Assembly: GCA_008690995.1 (NCBI GenBank)
Contig: VRMN01000002.1
Coordinates: forward strand, 2,046,001-2,110,000
Direction of reading: 5' to 3'
Source of the DNA: Porphyridium purpureum
Lineage: Eukaryota; Rhodophyta; Bangiophyceae; Porphyridiales; Porphyridiaceae
Length of the DNA stretch: 64,000 nucleotides
A program made the translations under genes and the position numbers. A model generated the notes under the pieces. It did no database searches and was not told where the DNA came from. It saw only the letters and a list, made by a program, of their open reading frames with translations. Of the stretch, positions 1 to 10,400 are shown piece after piece; the stretch's first letter is position 1, and each line of letters opens with the position of its first letter.

Positions 1-3000
1 GCTCGTGCGTTGTCCCTGGGGTGAATCATTTGTTGCACCTCCCATTTGAGAACCGCGAAGGAGAGCAGCGTATTCCAGTCTTCACAGGGTTCAGAAATCC
101 TGTGCGGTCTCGAATAACACTGATTTGCTCGGATGAGCGGGCGTTGCGGATTAATATGGCGCGCCTCATGCCGCACACAGATGCCATCCGTGACCTCGTG
201 CATACGCTCGGCCTTTGTTTACCGACGGACGCCATGACGCAGTTGTGGGGCGACTTTCTTACCCGCCGGCTAAAATATGGGCTCGATGACAGCGCTGACG
301 TGGAGAGTCGCTTCTCTGAATGGAAAATTCTCTCGTTATGTGTTCTATTCTTCCTTCCTGCTGAGACTCGAAACTTGCCGCGATTTGCGCATGCTTTGCA
401 AGCCGTCAGGAGCGCTCCTGGGATTGAAGCGCGACGCATTGCTGTTGAACCAGGAAGTGTTCCTGACCACGTCCCTGCGTATACCGTCGACGTATGTCGC
501 GCGGATGCATTCACCGTGCTATATGCTTTGCATCTGCACTATGAGCAGAGTCGGATCTCGCGCCTGCGGTCTCACGAGCGCTCGCAGTGGCACGCAGTAT
601 GCTCGTGGTACGCTTACGTACTCGATGAAAATGTGTTTCTCATACACTACGAGACACACGCTCCCATACCCTGTCCGTGGAATCCAGAGAAGCAAGATAG
701 ACGTCCAGGTGCCGCTGCGGCCACTGTGAATGTACCAGACAGTACTGCACACCTTCTTGCGTGCTTTACAGGGCGGGCGAGGCGGGATTATGTGTTTCCG
801 AACGTGTGTGCGACGCAAAACACATCCTTTCGTTCCGACCCAGAGTATATCCCCGACGGGATGCGGTATTCTACCACTCACCTGACATACCGCCTGTGCC
901 GCGTGGCCGACGCATACGCACGGGAGGGTCCACGCAGCATGCTTCTCGCACTATACGAGCACGGCTTTAGTCTGGAAGCGATTCACGCGCTTGATCTGTC
1001 CATTATGCTTCCCATCAAGGATGCTCTGTGGCAATTCCGGGAACAAGACAACGCGAATGGGAATGCCTCTGTCGAAATGAGAAACTCCTGTTCCGGTTTC
1101 GCCAAATCGGAAAGTCATCGACCCCTGCCAGAGCAAGCGTACGTTTTGATTCAACGCGAGGATTTTCTGCAGAGCTCAGCTTCGGGGAGCGCACACCATG
1201 CTGCCGTCGGAACGGGAGCTAGAACGGCAACTCCAATGCTTCCTGGCCATGGCATGCTGAAACTTCACACACTTTACAGTTCTAGTACCGTTCAACCCGG
1301 CTTGCACAACGGCGCGGCACGGTTTGCAGCAGATCATCGATTGGCAGAGGTCGCGAGCATGCTCGACAGCAGCCGACCGGTGGTGTTTCATAAGCCAGTA
1401 GCGTCGGCGGCTGCCGTTGCGGACGACGAAGTGACATTTGAGAACCAAAATCGCCTCTTGCTCCTTCTACGACGCCATCTGGCATATCCTGTAGGTCGCG
1501 GTGCAATGTTGCTCGGTTCGAGCGTTTCTCGCACACTGGAACTAGTCGAACCGCTTCATGTGCCAGAGCTATGTCTTTCCGGGCTTGTGCCGGGAGGCAG
1601 CAGAAGCAGTGGTGGCTGGACTGGAATCGCTGGGGATGGGACTGGAGGGGGCGCGCTGATAGCACTCGATCAGAGTCCACTGCCTCCAAATTTCCTTGAG
1701 TGGGTTGAGTTTCATAATGGTGCAGCTGCGGGACTGTGTCTCGGCTCTGCGGATCCGAGAAAGGACGCCATGGTATCTCGGTCGTGGATTATGACCAATC
1801 GCCCGAACCCACGATCCGATCGGCGTCGCGCGGCTGCGCACGCAGGCGTCCTGCTGGCTCTTGGCCTGACGGGGCACCTACCAGCGCTCAAGCGCACTGA
1901 CTGGTATCAATATCTCACACAACAACACGAGCTGACGACGATTGCGTTGATGCTCGGCGTGGCTTCGCACAAGCGCGGCAGCATGGACGCAGTCACTTCG
2001 AAAATGATGTGCTTGCACCTATTCTCATTTAATGCTGGTGGGTTTGCGCAGCCGGATTGGGCAGTGTCAAGCTTGATGCAGGCCGCCGCTTGTGTAGCCG
2101 CCGGAATGCTCTTCCAGGAGACTTGCAACCGCCTCATGGTTGAAGGCTTGCTAGCCGAACTCTGTGCTCGCCTTGACACACAGCGCGTTGCCAATCGCGA
2201 GTGTGTGGCGCTGTGTGCCGCGATCGGTATTGGACTCATTTGCTTGGGTGCCGGGGCGGAGCCAGAAGCACTAAAGCAGTGTCAGCTCAAAAAACGATTT
2301 CGCCTTCTTATTGAAGGTGGCAATTACGCCGCACTCGCCAGACTGGAGCAGCAGTCCTCCAGTACTTTTTCAGAAGAAGGATCGCGTTCGGCTCCAACTT
2401 ATGCAGGCGAGCGGGACCCCTTCGCGCCATCAAAGTATCAAAGTGCTTACGACCCAGCCGAGTCGCAACCAGTTTATGATAGCGGCTCGATCTTTATCGA
2501 TGCGACAAGCCCCGCAGCTTTGATGGCGCTGGCCTTAATGACGATGCAGTGTGAGGACCCCACGATCTCCGAGCTCGTACCCCTACCTCGTTCGGAGTGG
2601 GAGCTCGACCGCATGCGGCCAGACCACGTGTTGCTCCGCGCTCTTGTACGTCGCTTGAATCATTGGGCTGCGATAGAGCCAACTGGACAATGGCTGATCG
2701 GGGACCTTCCGGCGTTTTTGCTTCCGGCGGAACCTGAACAGCAGCCGAAAGCTGACGCGTATGACATGGACCGCTTTTTGGATCTTGATACGCCACCGTC
2801 TAGCTTGACTCAACCAGGAGCGCAAGGAAAGGATTCTAGTTGCGCTTTACGAGCACGTGCATTTGCGTACACAGGAGCGGCGATTGCCTTGGGACTCAAG
2901 TATGCTGGCAGTGCCAATGTGCATGTGTACACTTTTTTGCGCGCCATGGCTGAGCGTTTTATTGCGGCGCTGCAGAGGCGGCAGCAAACGCCGCGCAGCA

Positions 3001-4319
3001 GTGAGCCAGCAGCCTATCAGATGTGTCTAGATTCTCTAGTTTTGACGCTTGGTATTGTGATGTCTGGCACAGGCAACTTGGAATGCTTGAGGCTCTTGCG
3101 CGCGCTGCGCGTCCATGGTGGTGGCTCGAAGACATATGGTAGTCACCAAGCTACTCATACAGCAATGGGATTTCTGTTTCTTGGCAATGGCGAGTACGCC
3201 TTCCAGAACTCTAAGCAAGCAGCCGCGTACCTTTTGTGCAGCATTTACTACCGCTTTCCGCTGAGTTCTACAGATAATCAGTTCCACCTGCAGGCTTTAC
3301 GACACTTATACGTGCTCGCAGCTGAACCCCGTGGCCTTGAGGTGTACGATGTCGATTCGCGGCTACCCTGCCATGTTCCCGTGCAGATTGAGCTTGACGA
3401 CACATCCAACGAATTCCTCCCAGGTTCCAGTTTGCGCCTGGTGACTCCCGGCTTGTTGCCTGATCCGCGCCTTATCCGACGAATCAGTGTGGCCTCACCC
3501 AGGTATTGGTGGCTCGACGCAACAATTTACTCGAATGAGAAATGGAAGAAGGGGAATTCTGCTGCAGTCGTTGTGCATTTGAATGCCTGGACCAGAAAGT
3601 ATGAACTTTTCTTAAAACGCCGAGCGGCATACCTTTCTTACCAGGAAGACGCCGCGGGCACCAAGAGCATTTCTTCGCGCTTTCTGGGCCACGCGGATCA
3701 CGATCAGGACCCCAACCGTCAGCAACGATTTGTCGGGCTTACCGCGTTGTACTCGTCGAGTCCCTTCGTAGCCAGCTTTGCTCGCTTTCTTGGCCACGAT
3801 GGTGAATTACGAGCTGTTCTGCTCCAGGCTCTTCTCGAGGACAGACCACTGGCTGCCGTGATTGCACTTGAAGTGCGGGCTCTGCGCAACATGCTTGGTT
3901 CACTTTCGGGTCAGCCAAATACCTTAGTGGGAAGCGAGCTGACGGACATCCTCTTGCTGCTTTCAAACATTGTGCGATATGCCGACCTTTGCTCTCAGAG
4001 CCTCACGGATGACGGACGAAGCGCGAAACATCCTGGAAGTAGTACCGTCAGCGCGTCCGAGTCTATAGTGCCTAGTGTGTTCAGGAACTCAAGCACGCTC
4101 TTGGACCAGCTCTTCGCAGATACACGTGCACTGCTTCGCCACGCGCGAAGCCTGCAGGAGCGTCGCAGAAAGCGCACTGATGCCCTTGTTGCCTGGTCCG
4201 GTGGTCCTGGCCTCAACGTGGATGCGATTTACGAACTAGCCTCAAAGGCCAGGTCCACTCCAATGAGTGAAATGATCGATCTGATTGCAGACGCGATAGG
4301 CAGAGAGGCGCCAATTTAA
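1..4319 (+). CDS. APC1: Anaphase-promoting complex subunit 1 (5' end outside window)
   Basis: This is the scaffold subunit of the APC/C ubiquitin ligase, which triggers anaphase and mitotic exit by marking cyclins and securin for destruction. The frame is open to the left edge of the window, and the first in-window candidate start is only a GTG at 21, so the N-terminal part lies outside. About 1,430 residues are visible; whole APC1 proteins are often near 1,900. The proteasome/cyclosome-type repeats are recognisable: AGVLLALGLTGHL followed by YLTQQHE and SKMMCLHLF. The C-terminal third carries classic APC1 blocks: DRMRPDHVLLRALVRRLNHW, LTLGIVMSGTGNLECLRLLR, MGFLFLGNGEYAF and TDNQFHLQALRHLYVLAAEPR. 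No intron is needed in the visible part. Family assignment is firm; the true start and total length cannot be judged. Confidence 0.93.
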   Translation, partial: SCVVPGVNHLLHLPFENREGEQRIPVFTGFRNPVRSRITLICSDERALRINMARLMPHTDAIRDLVHTLGLCLPTDAMTQLWGDFLTRRLKYGLDDSADVESRFSEWKILSLCVLFFLPAETRNLPRFAHALQAVRSAPGIEARRIAVEPGSVPDHVPAYTVDVCRADAFTVLYALHLHYEQSRISRLRSHERSQWHAVCSWYAYVLDENVFLIHYETHAPIPCPWNPEKQDRRPGAAAATVNVPDSTAHLLACFTGRARRDYVFPNVCATQNTSFRSDPEYIPDGMRYSTTHLTYRLCRVADAYAREGPRSMLLALYEHGFSLEAIHALDLSIMLPIKDALWQFREQDNANGNASVEMRNSCSGFAKSESHRPLPEQAYVLIQREDFLQSSASGSAHHAAVGTGARTATPMLPGHGMLKLHTLYSSSTVQPGLHNGAARFAADHRLAEVASMLDSSRPVVFHKPVASAAAVADDEVTFENQNRLLLLLRRHLAYPVGRGAMLLGSSVSRTLELVEPLHVPELCLSGLVPGGSRSSGGWTGIAGDGTGGGALIALDQSPLPPNFLEWVEFHNGAAAGLCLGSADPRKDAMVSRSWIMTNRPNPRSDRRRAAAHAGVLLALGLTGHLPALKRTDWYQYLTQQHELTTIALMLGVASHKRGSMDAVTSKMMCLHLFSFNAGGFAQPDWAVSSLMQAAACVAAGMLFQETCNRLMVEGLLAELCARLDTQRVANRECVALCAAIGIGLICLGAGAEPEALKQCQLKKRFRLLIEGGNYAALARLEQQSSSTFSEEGSRSAPTYAGERDPFAPSKYQSAYDPAESQPVYDSGSIFIDATSPAALMALALMTMQCEDPTISELVPLPRSEWELDRMRPDHVLLRALVRRLNHWAAIEPTGQWLIGDLPAFLLPAEPEQQPKADAYDMDRFLDLDTPPSSLTQPGAQGKDSSCALRARAFAYTGAAIALGLKYAGSANVHVYTFLRAMAERFIAALQRRQQTPRSSEPAAYQMCLDSLVLTLGIVMSGTGNLECLRLLRALRVHGGGSKTYGSHQATHTAMGFLFLGNGEYAFQNSKQAAAYLLCSIYYRFPLSSTDNQFHLQALRHLYVLAAEPRGLEVYDVDSRLPCHVPVQIELDDTSNEFLPGSSLRLVTPGLLPDPRLIRRISVASPRYWWLDATIYSNEKWKKGNSAAVVVHLNAWTRKYELFLKRRAAYLSYQEDAAGTKSISSRFLGHADHDQDPNRQQRFVGLTALYSSSPFVASFARFLGHDGELRAVLLQALLEDRPLAAVIALEVRALRNMLGSLSGQPNTLVGSELTDILLLLSNIVRYADLCSQSLTDDGRSAKHPGSSTVSASESIVPSVFRNSSTLLDQLFADTRALLRHARSLQERRRKRTDALVAWSGGPGLNVDAIYELASKARSTPMSEMIDLIADAIGREAPI

Positions 4320-5877
4320 TCGCGCGTTTGTGCGGACTTCAAATTCGTTCAAACAGCATCTGATGTCAGTTTTACATCCAGCGTCTAACTTTCGTATCCT
4401 CGAACTGAGTGTACACAGCACTCTCGTTCGGTGCAATCGTCGTTGCGGTTCCTGGAATCCATTCACGGTTTCCCAGCCTATCTGTTTCGACTCTAGCTCC
4501 GACTTGGATGGGAGATTCGCTATCGGCTCGCACTTTGCCCAGAGCTTCTCTGAAAGCCGCCACGCTACCATGTTCCGATTTCGCCCCCTTTATTTCCTCG
4601 AATTTTTCTCACTCACCAAATTCCGAGTTCGAAGAGGACGGAGCCGTAAATTCTTGTCACGGCAGGCTTACTCACTCCAGGCCTCCCGTAAAACAATGCA
4701 TTGAATTACCTGTGTCCTAGACTACGGCCGCGCTCCCTGGCCAACGTGGCTAGGTTCTTCAGTTCAGAAAGCTAGCGCTTGACCTTTCGGCACCCAACCA
4801 GTTCCACTGCCGTCTTCAATGCAGAATATTGCCCGGCACGGCGCTTGAACTCCTCAGCCTCACGTTTCCTGCACTTTGCCTGGTTCTTGCAGCATCTGTA
4901 TTCGATTCCACTTCTGCGTGATTGAGTATCCTATCGCTGAGACACTCGGGAGGCAGATGCACGACTCCATGCTTGCGAGCGATTCCCGAAAACGCGAATC
5001 CGTACGCTTGCAGGACGTGGTCTCTGTGCTTCTGAGACAAAGCGCGAACTGTTCAAGGTACGCGCTTTTCGTAAGAGCACACGATCCGCCTCCGGACCTC
5101 TGGCTGGCAAGTCTCCCGACAAGAGCGCCAGCTCATGGGAACCGTGAGATTGCGTCTGTTCACTCCCGAGCAACAGGGTTCTCACTGTGCACACTTTCCT
5201 CACGTAAAACATCTACTCTGCTGTTTTCATTGGTCTTCTGAAGAGCCAAGCCCTTCGCTTCTCGCGGCCTACTTTGATACCCGACACGACGAGCGTGCGG
5301 CTACCAGTGCAGGTGAGAAACTTGCCGTGACCACGTTGGACATGCGCCCCGCACAGATGTGCGTGAGCGTGCTCTTTTTCCACAAAGAGCACTTCGTTTC
5401 ATGCACGCGTCTGGCGTCCAGTCCGAGCGCAAGGAGCACAACATGTTGCGCTGGGAATGATTCGCGCCACAGCCGTGCTGAAGGAGTAACGTGATAGATG
5501 ATGCAGACACACACGGGGAATAAGCTACAGAAGACTTTCCTTCATACATGTGTTACTTAAAGTCAGTAACAAGGCGGTTGAAATAACCGTGTAGCTTTGG
5601 CCACCCAAAGAGCGGATGGATCCATGTGCCATTTGCCGGACAAAGCTGCATCTAGCGTACAACAGAAAAGAAAGACACACACACACACACACACACTCAC
5701 ACACACAAAGAAAGTTAAGTCAAGGCAAACATGCATACATGTGCGCCAAACATAGCATGAAAGTTATTAACTGCATCCACGCAAACCGCATCCCGGCTTC
5801 AAACCACAAAAAGAGAATCCCATCTCTCTCCTTTTTGGCTCTCCTTCCCCATTCCCTGTCAGAGGCTTCTTGCGCGT
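4320..5877. other. 1.56 kb convergent intergenic stretch, coding status unresolved
   Basis: This lies between the stops of APC1 (+) and the helicase (-), unusually long for this compact genome. No single long frame is convincing. On the minus strand two patches look protein-like. One, about 4372-4570, reads VGARVETDRL, then WIPGT and YTQFED, which resembles a Tudor-type VGxRVE...WxPG pattern. The other, about 4772-4917, is lysine- and cysteine-rich (CCKNQAKC, then REAEEFKRR). They are in different frames and no clean exon pair could be drawn. It could be a spliced minus-strand gene, a decayed one, or chance. The right end holds an AC repeat. No tRNA-like A/B box pair was seen. Confidence 0.3.
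5675..5708. repeat. (AC)n microsatellite
   Basis: This is a run of AC dinucleotides, interrupted once by a TC step, about 170 bases beyond the stop of the helicase gene and so probably in or near its 3' UTR. It explains the artificial Thr-His-rich reading frames here. Confidence 0.85.
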
Positions 5878-7821
5878 TCAGTTTCGCCCACCATGTTGGC
5901 TCCTGCCACGCCCTCCGCCACCACCACCACCGCCACGTCCGCCCTGCCCACTGTTGTTGCCTCTGCCACGAGCACTCCCGCCACCAAAGCTCTCGTTCCT
6001 ACCTGCAATGCGCAGACCCGGAACACCTTTGAGCCCCATCATGCCGACGGTCTTGGCCATGAGAGCAGGCGGTTCATCAAGACCAAGCTGCAGGCTCGCC
6101 ATTTCGGCCGCCTTTAAGACGAGATCCTCTTTATCCCATCGAAGTGATTTCAAGGACGAATTGTAGAAGCCCAACCATGCCTGATAGGTCTGTTCCTTGG
6201 TTTGCTGCTCCACGCGGTCCAAGGCGTCTGGGACGGTAGCCAAAGCCTCTGGAAAGCGCGCTAGAGCCTGTGGGACTTCATCCCCCACAGTCTTGTCCAT
6301 AGGTAAGGACTTGACGTTATCGAAAAAGAAGCGTTCAAAGTCATGCAGCATGAGCAATCCACGGCCTGCCTTACCCGCACGGCCTGTGCGGCCCAGGCGA
6401 TGCACATACTGCTCGCGGCTAGACGGCGCACCGACCTGCAGCACGAATGACACATCTGGATAGTCCACGCCGCGCGCCGACACGTCAGAGGACACCAGTA
6501 CAGCACGTTTCGCACTGCGGAACTGGTCGGACGTCTTGGTGCGGTTCGACATACTCTTCCGGCTGTGGATCTCCAGTACCTCGGGATGGTTTCTTCCGAC
6601 GGGCGACGTCGGCGCCGACAACCATGCATTCAGCAGCTCGGCAAAAAATTGAGCTTGGCGAGCAGTCGGCAGGAATACAATAATCTTATACTCTTCAGGG
6701 TTGTTCATCATCTCAGCTGCAATCACAGTGCACACGGAAACATTGACGTTCTCAAGATCAACTGTTGCCACGCCCTGACGCACTTTGGTTGCGTCGTGCG
6801 TATCGCCCAAGCCGTCGCCCTCCGTGCAGTCAACCGTGACATGGTCGTACCTCAGAGCGGAACCAAGAACCTCGGATAGCCCCTGGGGCACGGTGGCGCT
6901 GAAGCACAAGGAACGCCGGACTTTCGGGAGACACAAAATAATACGATCAATCGCAGGCTTGAAGCCCTGGTCCATAAGATGGTCGCCTTCATCCAGAACA
7001 AGATAATGGACACCACCCAGGCGATTTTTGAAGCCATCTGTGTTTTTGATGTGGTCCTCCATTCTTCCTGGAGTTGCCACCAAGATATCCACACGTGACT
7101 TGAGCCGAGCGATGTCCTTGTTAATGCCCACACCGCCGACAAAGCAAGCGGTGGTGAGATTATGGAAAGTCAGCAATTTCTTCGCCTCGGCCTCGATCTG
7201 ATACGCCAACTCTCGAGTAGGGGACAGGATAAGCGCGCGGATGCTCACCCTGTCCGGTCCGATACGCGGGTGCTCTACGAGCGTCTCAATCACCGGCAAC
7301 ATGAAGGCAATTGTCTTTCCTGTCCCGGTCCTTGCCTTGGCCAGCACATCCTTGCCCTTCAGAATGATGGGGAGCGTGCGCTCCTGTACGGGCGAACACG
7401 TCTCGTACTTGAACACCTCTTTAATCGCACGCATCGTGAGCGGGTGAATAGGGAGCGACTCGAACTTGATTCCGTCACCTTCCGGGATATGGAGTTCTTT
7501 GGACGGCAAAGACTTCATGCTGGCTGAAATAGAAGCTTCCAACGTTTCGTCCGTCCGCACGCGTCGTCGCGGCGGCGTGTCGTCACCAAACGAGGAGCTC
7601 GAGGGTGGGCGGCGCACACCTCGATGCGGAAGGGAGCCGCTTGGCGCTCCATTTCGCGCGTCCCCACTGGTCTGTCGCTTCTGCGACGGCCCTCGGCCGG
7701 TCCGAGCCTGGCGGCCTCGTGCACTAGATTCCATACTCGTCACGTAGATCGGAGCAATCCGCGATGTGCTCAAAGTCCCCAAGCGCCACGCAGCCAAGCC
7801 CGAAACAAAGGCGTACTGCAT
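5878..7821 (-). CDS. DEAD-box RNA helicase (Mss116/organellar-like) with a DEGD motif II
   Basis: This is an ATP-dependent RNA helicase of 647 residues. In order it shows a Q motif (CSPVQERTLP), motif I (ARTGTGKT), Ia (PTRELAYQ), Ib (ATPGR), motif II at residues 277-280, III (SAT), IV (IVFLPTARQ), V (SARGVDYPDV) and VI (HRLGRTGRAG). It ends in an RGG-rich RNA-binding tail (about residues 620-647). The overall pattern is nearest the Mss116/RH25/RH31 group, whose members often act in organelles. The first 30 residues before a second Met are hydrophobic and basic, compatible with a targeting peptide. Start ATG is at 7821; the Met of MESSARG (codon 30) is an alternative. Motif II reads D-E-G-D instead of D-E-A-D. 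All other motifs are intact, so I expect activity. The tail overlaps nothing. Confidence 0.92.
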   Translation of the reverse strand: MQYAFVSGLAAWRLGTLSTSRIAPIYVTSMESSARGRQARTGRGPSQKRQTSGDARNGAPSGSLPHRGVRRPPSSSSFGDDTPPRRRVRTDETLEASISASMKSLPSKELHIPEGDGIKFESLPIHPLTMRAIKEVFKYETCSPVQERTLPIILKGKDVLAKARTGTGKTIAFMLPVIETLVEHPRIGPDRVSIRALILSPTRELAYQIEAEAKKLLTFHNLTTACFVGGVGINKDIARLKSRVDILVATPGRMEDHIKNTDGFKNRLGGVHYLVLDEGDHLMDQGFKPAIDRIILCLPKVRRSLCFSATVPQGLSEVLGSALRYDHVTVDCTEGDGLGDTHDATKVRQGVATVDLENVNVSVCTVIAAEMMNNPEEYKIIVFLPTARQAQFFAELLNAWLSAPTSPVGRNHPEVLEIHSRKSMSNRTKTSDQFRSAKRAVLVSSDVSARGVDYPDVSFVLQVGAPSSREQYVHRLGRTGRAGKAGRGLLMLHDFERFFFDNVKSLPMDKTVGDEVPQALARFPEALATVPDALDRVEQQTKEQTYQAWLGFYNSSLKSLRWDKEDLVLKAAEMASLQLGLDEPPALMAKTVGMMGLKGVPGLRIAGRNESFGGGSARGRGNNSGQGGRGGGGGGGGRGRSQHGGRN

Positions 7822-8757
7822 CGGTGCACGGCCAGCCTTGACCTATGCCTATCGATACACACGCACACACACACTCTCTCTGTCTGTCTACGTGTCTGTA
7901 CGTCTGCGTGTGCCTGCGTCTTGTATCGTCCCTCCCCAAACCCAACTCGTTTGCTTCCCAACCGCTTCACCGCCGGTGACGGGACGGCAAAATTCGTTGC
8001 GGCCGTTGAGCGTCTGTGCGGGCTGAGCGAGAGAAGAGCAACTTTGGCGGCCATGTGGGAGGCACTGCAGAGGAGAGACTAGGTGAGGAAGGATGCGCAC
8101 GGTGTATAAAGATGCTGGGCGGCCGCCGTGATGCGCAATTGTGGAAAGCGCGCGGTCGCGCAAGGTGAGAGCCAGCGGTATCTGATAGCTTGTCGCACCA
8201 ACCTCACGCGAGGAGGAACAACAGGCCGGGACTGGTGTGAGTCAGGAAAGGGCACGGCGGTGGCTGCAGCCGAGCCAGCTCCTAGCATTCCCGAGAAGGA
8301 AGGGTCTGATTGCAGAAAGTATGATTTGCCTGCACAGGACAGCACGAGGCGCCTGCACACAGCAGCGCGTCCGCAGCTGGTACGGTTTTGTTGGCCTGAT
8401 GTCGATAGGAGGTCAAAGAGGTACACGGAATCGCCACAAAGGGCGCCCAAAGTACCTCAATTCGCACGGACTTGCGTAGAATGCGCCGCGGGTTGCGCGT
8501 ATCGTGTTGGCGGTGCGGAAAACACTGTGCAAGAGCTGCATTCGATATCGGTGTCATCCCTTGTAGTTGATGCGCGGGCGCTGAAGAACGCGGCTTTGGA
8601 TCAGTTCGTTGGACGGACGCGGCGCACGGGCAGTGCCTTGTGGCCTTGTTCGATAAGAGAGAGTAAGATAAAGATGACCGCAGTGAACAGAGGCGCGATG
8701 CTAGAGCTAAGTTTTCGTCATGGAACAAGCGAGTCAATGGATGCAGAGAAGGAAGAG
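7822..8757. other. 936 bp between helicase start and EF-hand gene stop
   Basis: This should hold the helicase promoter and the 3' UTR of the EF-hand gene. A short CA/CT-rich run lies near 7858-7880. A TATAAA occurs at 8105-8110 on the plus strand, and an open frame runs from ATG 8131 to 8874. Its composition is unremarkable and its last third overlaps the EF-hand gene antisense, so I do not call it a gene. Nothing else recognisable. Confidence 0.5.
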
Positions 8758-9516
8758 TTACTGTGGCTCTTGGTGGAACTTCAACAGACTCTCCAGGATA
8801 GTTTGTACGGAAACAGCGACGTCCTCGCAGGCAATGTCTATGAGCAGCTCGGAAAAGGTATGCTCATCTACTGACTCGCCGGCGTTCCGAATTGTTTTGA
8901 TTGAGGCGCGCAGAGCGGCGTCATGCTTCTTGAGCTCTGGAATGCGGTTCAGGTAGTCTACTATCAGCGAGAGCGGGATCTTTCCCTCCTCGCTGCCCAG
9001 CGTTTTCATGACCCGGTCTATGAGTGGCATACATTGCAGCATGTCTGCGACTGCCTTGCCCCTCCTCGCACCCTGCGTGTGCGAGCGCTGCAGCGAGGTG
9101 TTTCCCTTGGCCATTGCGATCTCGACGCCGAGCACGTCGTACACCAGGGTGAGAAAGTTACGGAAGGCGAAACCGTCGTCTCCTGCGATCCCTTCCATCA
9201 TAGACGCCACTGTCTTCTCGGAGAACCCGAAATCCATATCCTGCAGCAACACCCTGACCTGGTCGGCGGTGACCTTTCCGTCGTTGTCTGTATCATGCTC
9301 ATCGAAGGCGGCCCTGATCTCCTTCTCGAATTGCGCGCGTTCGACGCCCAGAAACTCCTCGAGCTCCTCCGCTGTGAAGCGGTTTGCTTCCGACGCCGCC
9401 GCGTACACCGACATCCTGCCACTGCGCGCTGTCCTTGCGCAACCAGAAACCCCACCCTCGCCACTCGCCCCCGCACAGCGCAACACGTCCGTTCGCTCCG
9501 TTCTTCCTTGTCTCAT
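8758..9516 (-). CDS. EF-hand domain protein, function unknown
   Basis: The protein has 252 residues if it starts at the ATG at 9516, or 218 if it starts at the ATG at 9414 (MSVYAAAS); the longer frame begins with GTG at 9543 and is unlikely. One EF-hand is clear: a helix, then the loop DTDNDGKVTADQ, then VRVLLQDM. The loop has Asp at positions 1, 3 and 5 and Gly at 6, but Gln instead of Glu at position 12, so calcium affinity may be low. A second, weaker helix-loop-helix may follow (MEGIAGDDGFAFRNFLTLV), which gives a calmodulin-like pair. The C-terminal half is helical with no family I recognise. The gene is divergent from the NDUFB4-like gene, sharing a promoter with five GTACAGTG boxes. 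I infer a calcium-sensing or structural role only. Confidence 0.75.
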   Translation of the reverse strand: MRQGRTERTDVLRCAGASGEGGVSGCARTARSGRMSVYAAASEANRFTAEELEEFLGVERAQFEKEIRAAFDEHDTDNDGKVTADQVRVLLQDMDFGFSEKTVASMMEGIAGDDGFAFRNFLTLVYDVLGVEIAMAKGNTSLQRSHTQGARRGKAVADMLQCMPLIDRVMKTLGSEEGKIPLSLIVDYLNRIPELKKHDAALRASIKTIRNAGESVDEHTFSELLIDIACEDVAVSVQTILESLLKFHQEPQ

Positions 9517-9649
9517 CAGTAGCCGCGCTCCTACTGAAATCACCGCTCTTTACTAGCAGCCAGCCGCTGTCTCGTCAGCACCACTCGACTCGCAAAGGGT
9601 ACAGTCCGTCGGTCCGTTCGTCACTACTGTACTTCCTCGGGTGTTCTGC

Positions 9650-9724
9650 CACTGTACGTTCCGTGCTCGGTTCAGACCAAGTACAGTGCGTACAGTGAGT
9701 AGACTGGGTACAGTGTGTACAGTG
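9650..9724. promoter_or_regulatory. Cluster of five GTACAGTG/CACTGTAC boxes in a divergent promoter
   Basis: CACTGTAC lies at 9650-9657 and GTACAGTG at 9681-9688, 9690-9697, 9708-9715 and 9717-9724. Near matches occur at 9597 and 9634. The cluster sits between the EF-hand gene (-) and the NDUFB4-like gene (+). The same octamer is found upstream of other genes in this window, so I infer a general promoter element or factor site. Confidence 0.6.
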
Positions 9725-9975
9725 AATGAGGAAGCGGAAACGCGCTGGGGGGAACCGGGGAGGTGGGTGTGGAGGAGCTAGGCTGGTGGGTGGTGTTGGG
9801 GGTGTTGGTGCTGGGTTGTGCCGAGGTAGAGAGGGTGAAGTGGGGTGGGGATTGAAGGGGGTCGGAGCTCGAGCCGGCTTGCACGCGTGTGTCTGCGCGA
9901 GGAGAGGCTTTGGCGTGGAACGGCAGTGCTGTGGAGTTGCGCGCGCAGTCGCAAGGACGCGGATTCGGACTCGCC

Positions 9976-10254
9976 ATGGGCAAGTTCCGCGTCAAGACGA
10001 ATCCGTACATCGAGGACTGGATGGACAGGAGGCTCAACTTTGGCCGGCACTATTTCAAGTGGAATTTGCAGTCGATCGCGGGCATCACGGTCGCGTTGGT
10101 CGTCTTTCCGTACATTCTGTTTCGCGGCATCACCGCGGAAATGGAGTACAAGTTGAAGAACGACAATGGCTTTGCGCGCATGCCGCAGCACCGCTACTTG
10201 GGCGATGGCAGGGGCATCGGCCCAGACTCGTGGGAAAGGAAAGAGAAGTATTAA
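9976..10254 (+). CDS. NDUFB4: Mitochondrial complex I subunit, NDUFB4/B15-like
   Basis: This is a 92-residue accessory subunit of respiratory NADH dehydrogenase. The sequence NPYIEDWMDRRLNFGRHYFK, a single membrane helix (ITVALVVFPYILFRGI) and a short basic tail with a proline-rich end match the plant and green-algal B15/NDUFB4 layout of IEDW, then HNFRW-like, then one helix, then a short tail. The frame extends upstream to an ATG at 9889, but that part looks like leader sequence, and the family begins with M-G-x-x; I chose ATG 9976. It is followed after 146 bases by the ADCK kinase gene on the same strand, which may also act in mitochondria. Confidence 0.82.
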   Translation: MGKFRVKTNPYIEDWMDRRLNFGRHYFKWNLQSIAGITVALVVFPYILFRGITAEMEYKLKNDNGFARMPQHRYLGDGRGIGPDSWERKEKY

Positions 10255-10400
10255 GTGTACGCTAAGGCAAAATAACAGCAGCTCGTTGGTGAATGGGGTT
10301 CCAGGAACGGCAAGAGCACGGGATGCGATAAATAAACTTCTTGCAGGGAAAAATTGAGTGGCCTTTCCTCGCGCGCGCGGCGCTGGATACGCGCCCAACG

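Noticed and set aside
8131-8874. A 247-codon plus-strand frame after a TATAAA
   Set aside because: Its last third lies antisense to the EF-hand gene, its composition is unremarkable and nothing in it is recognisable.
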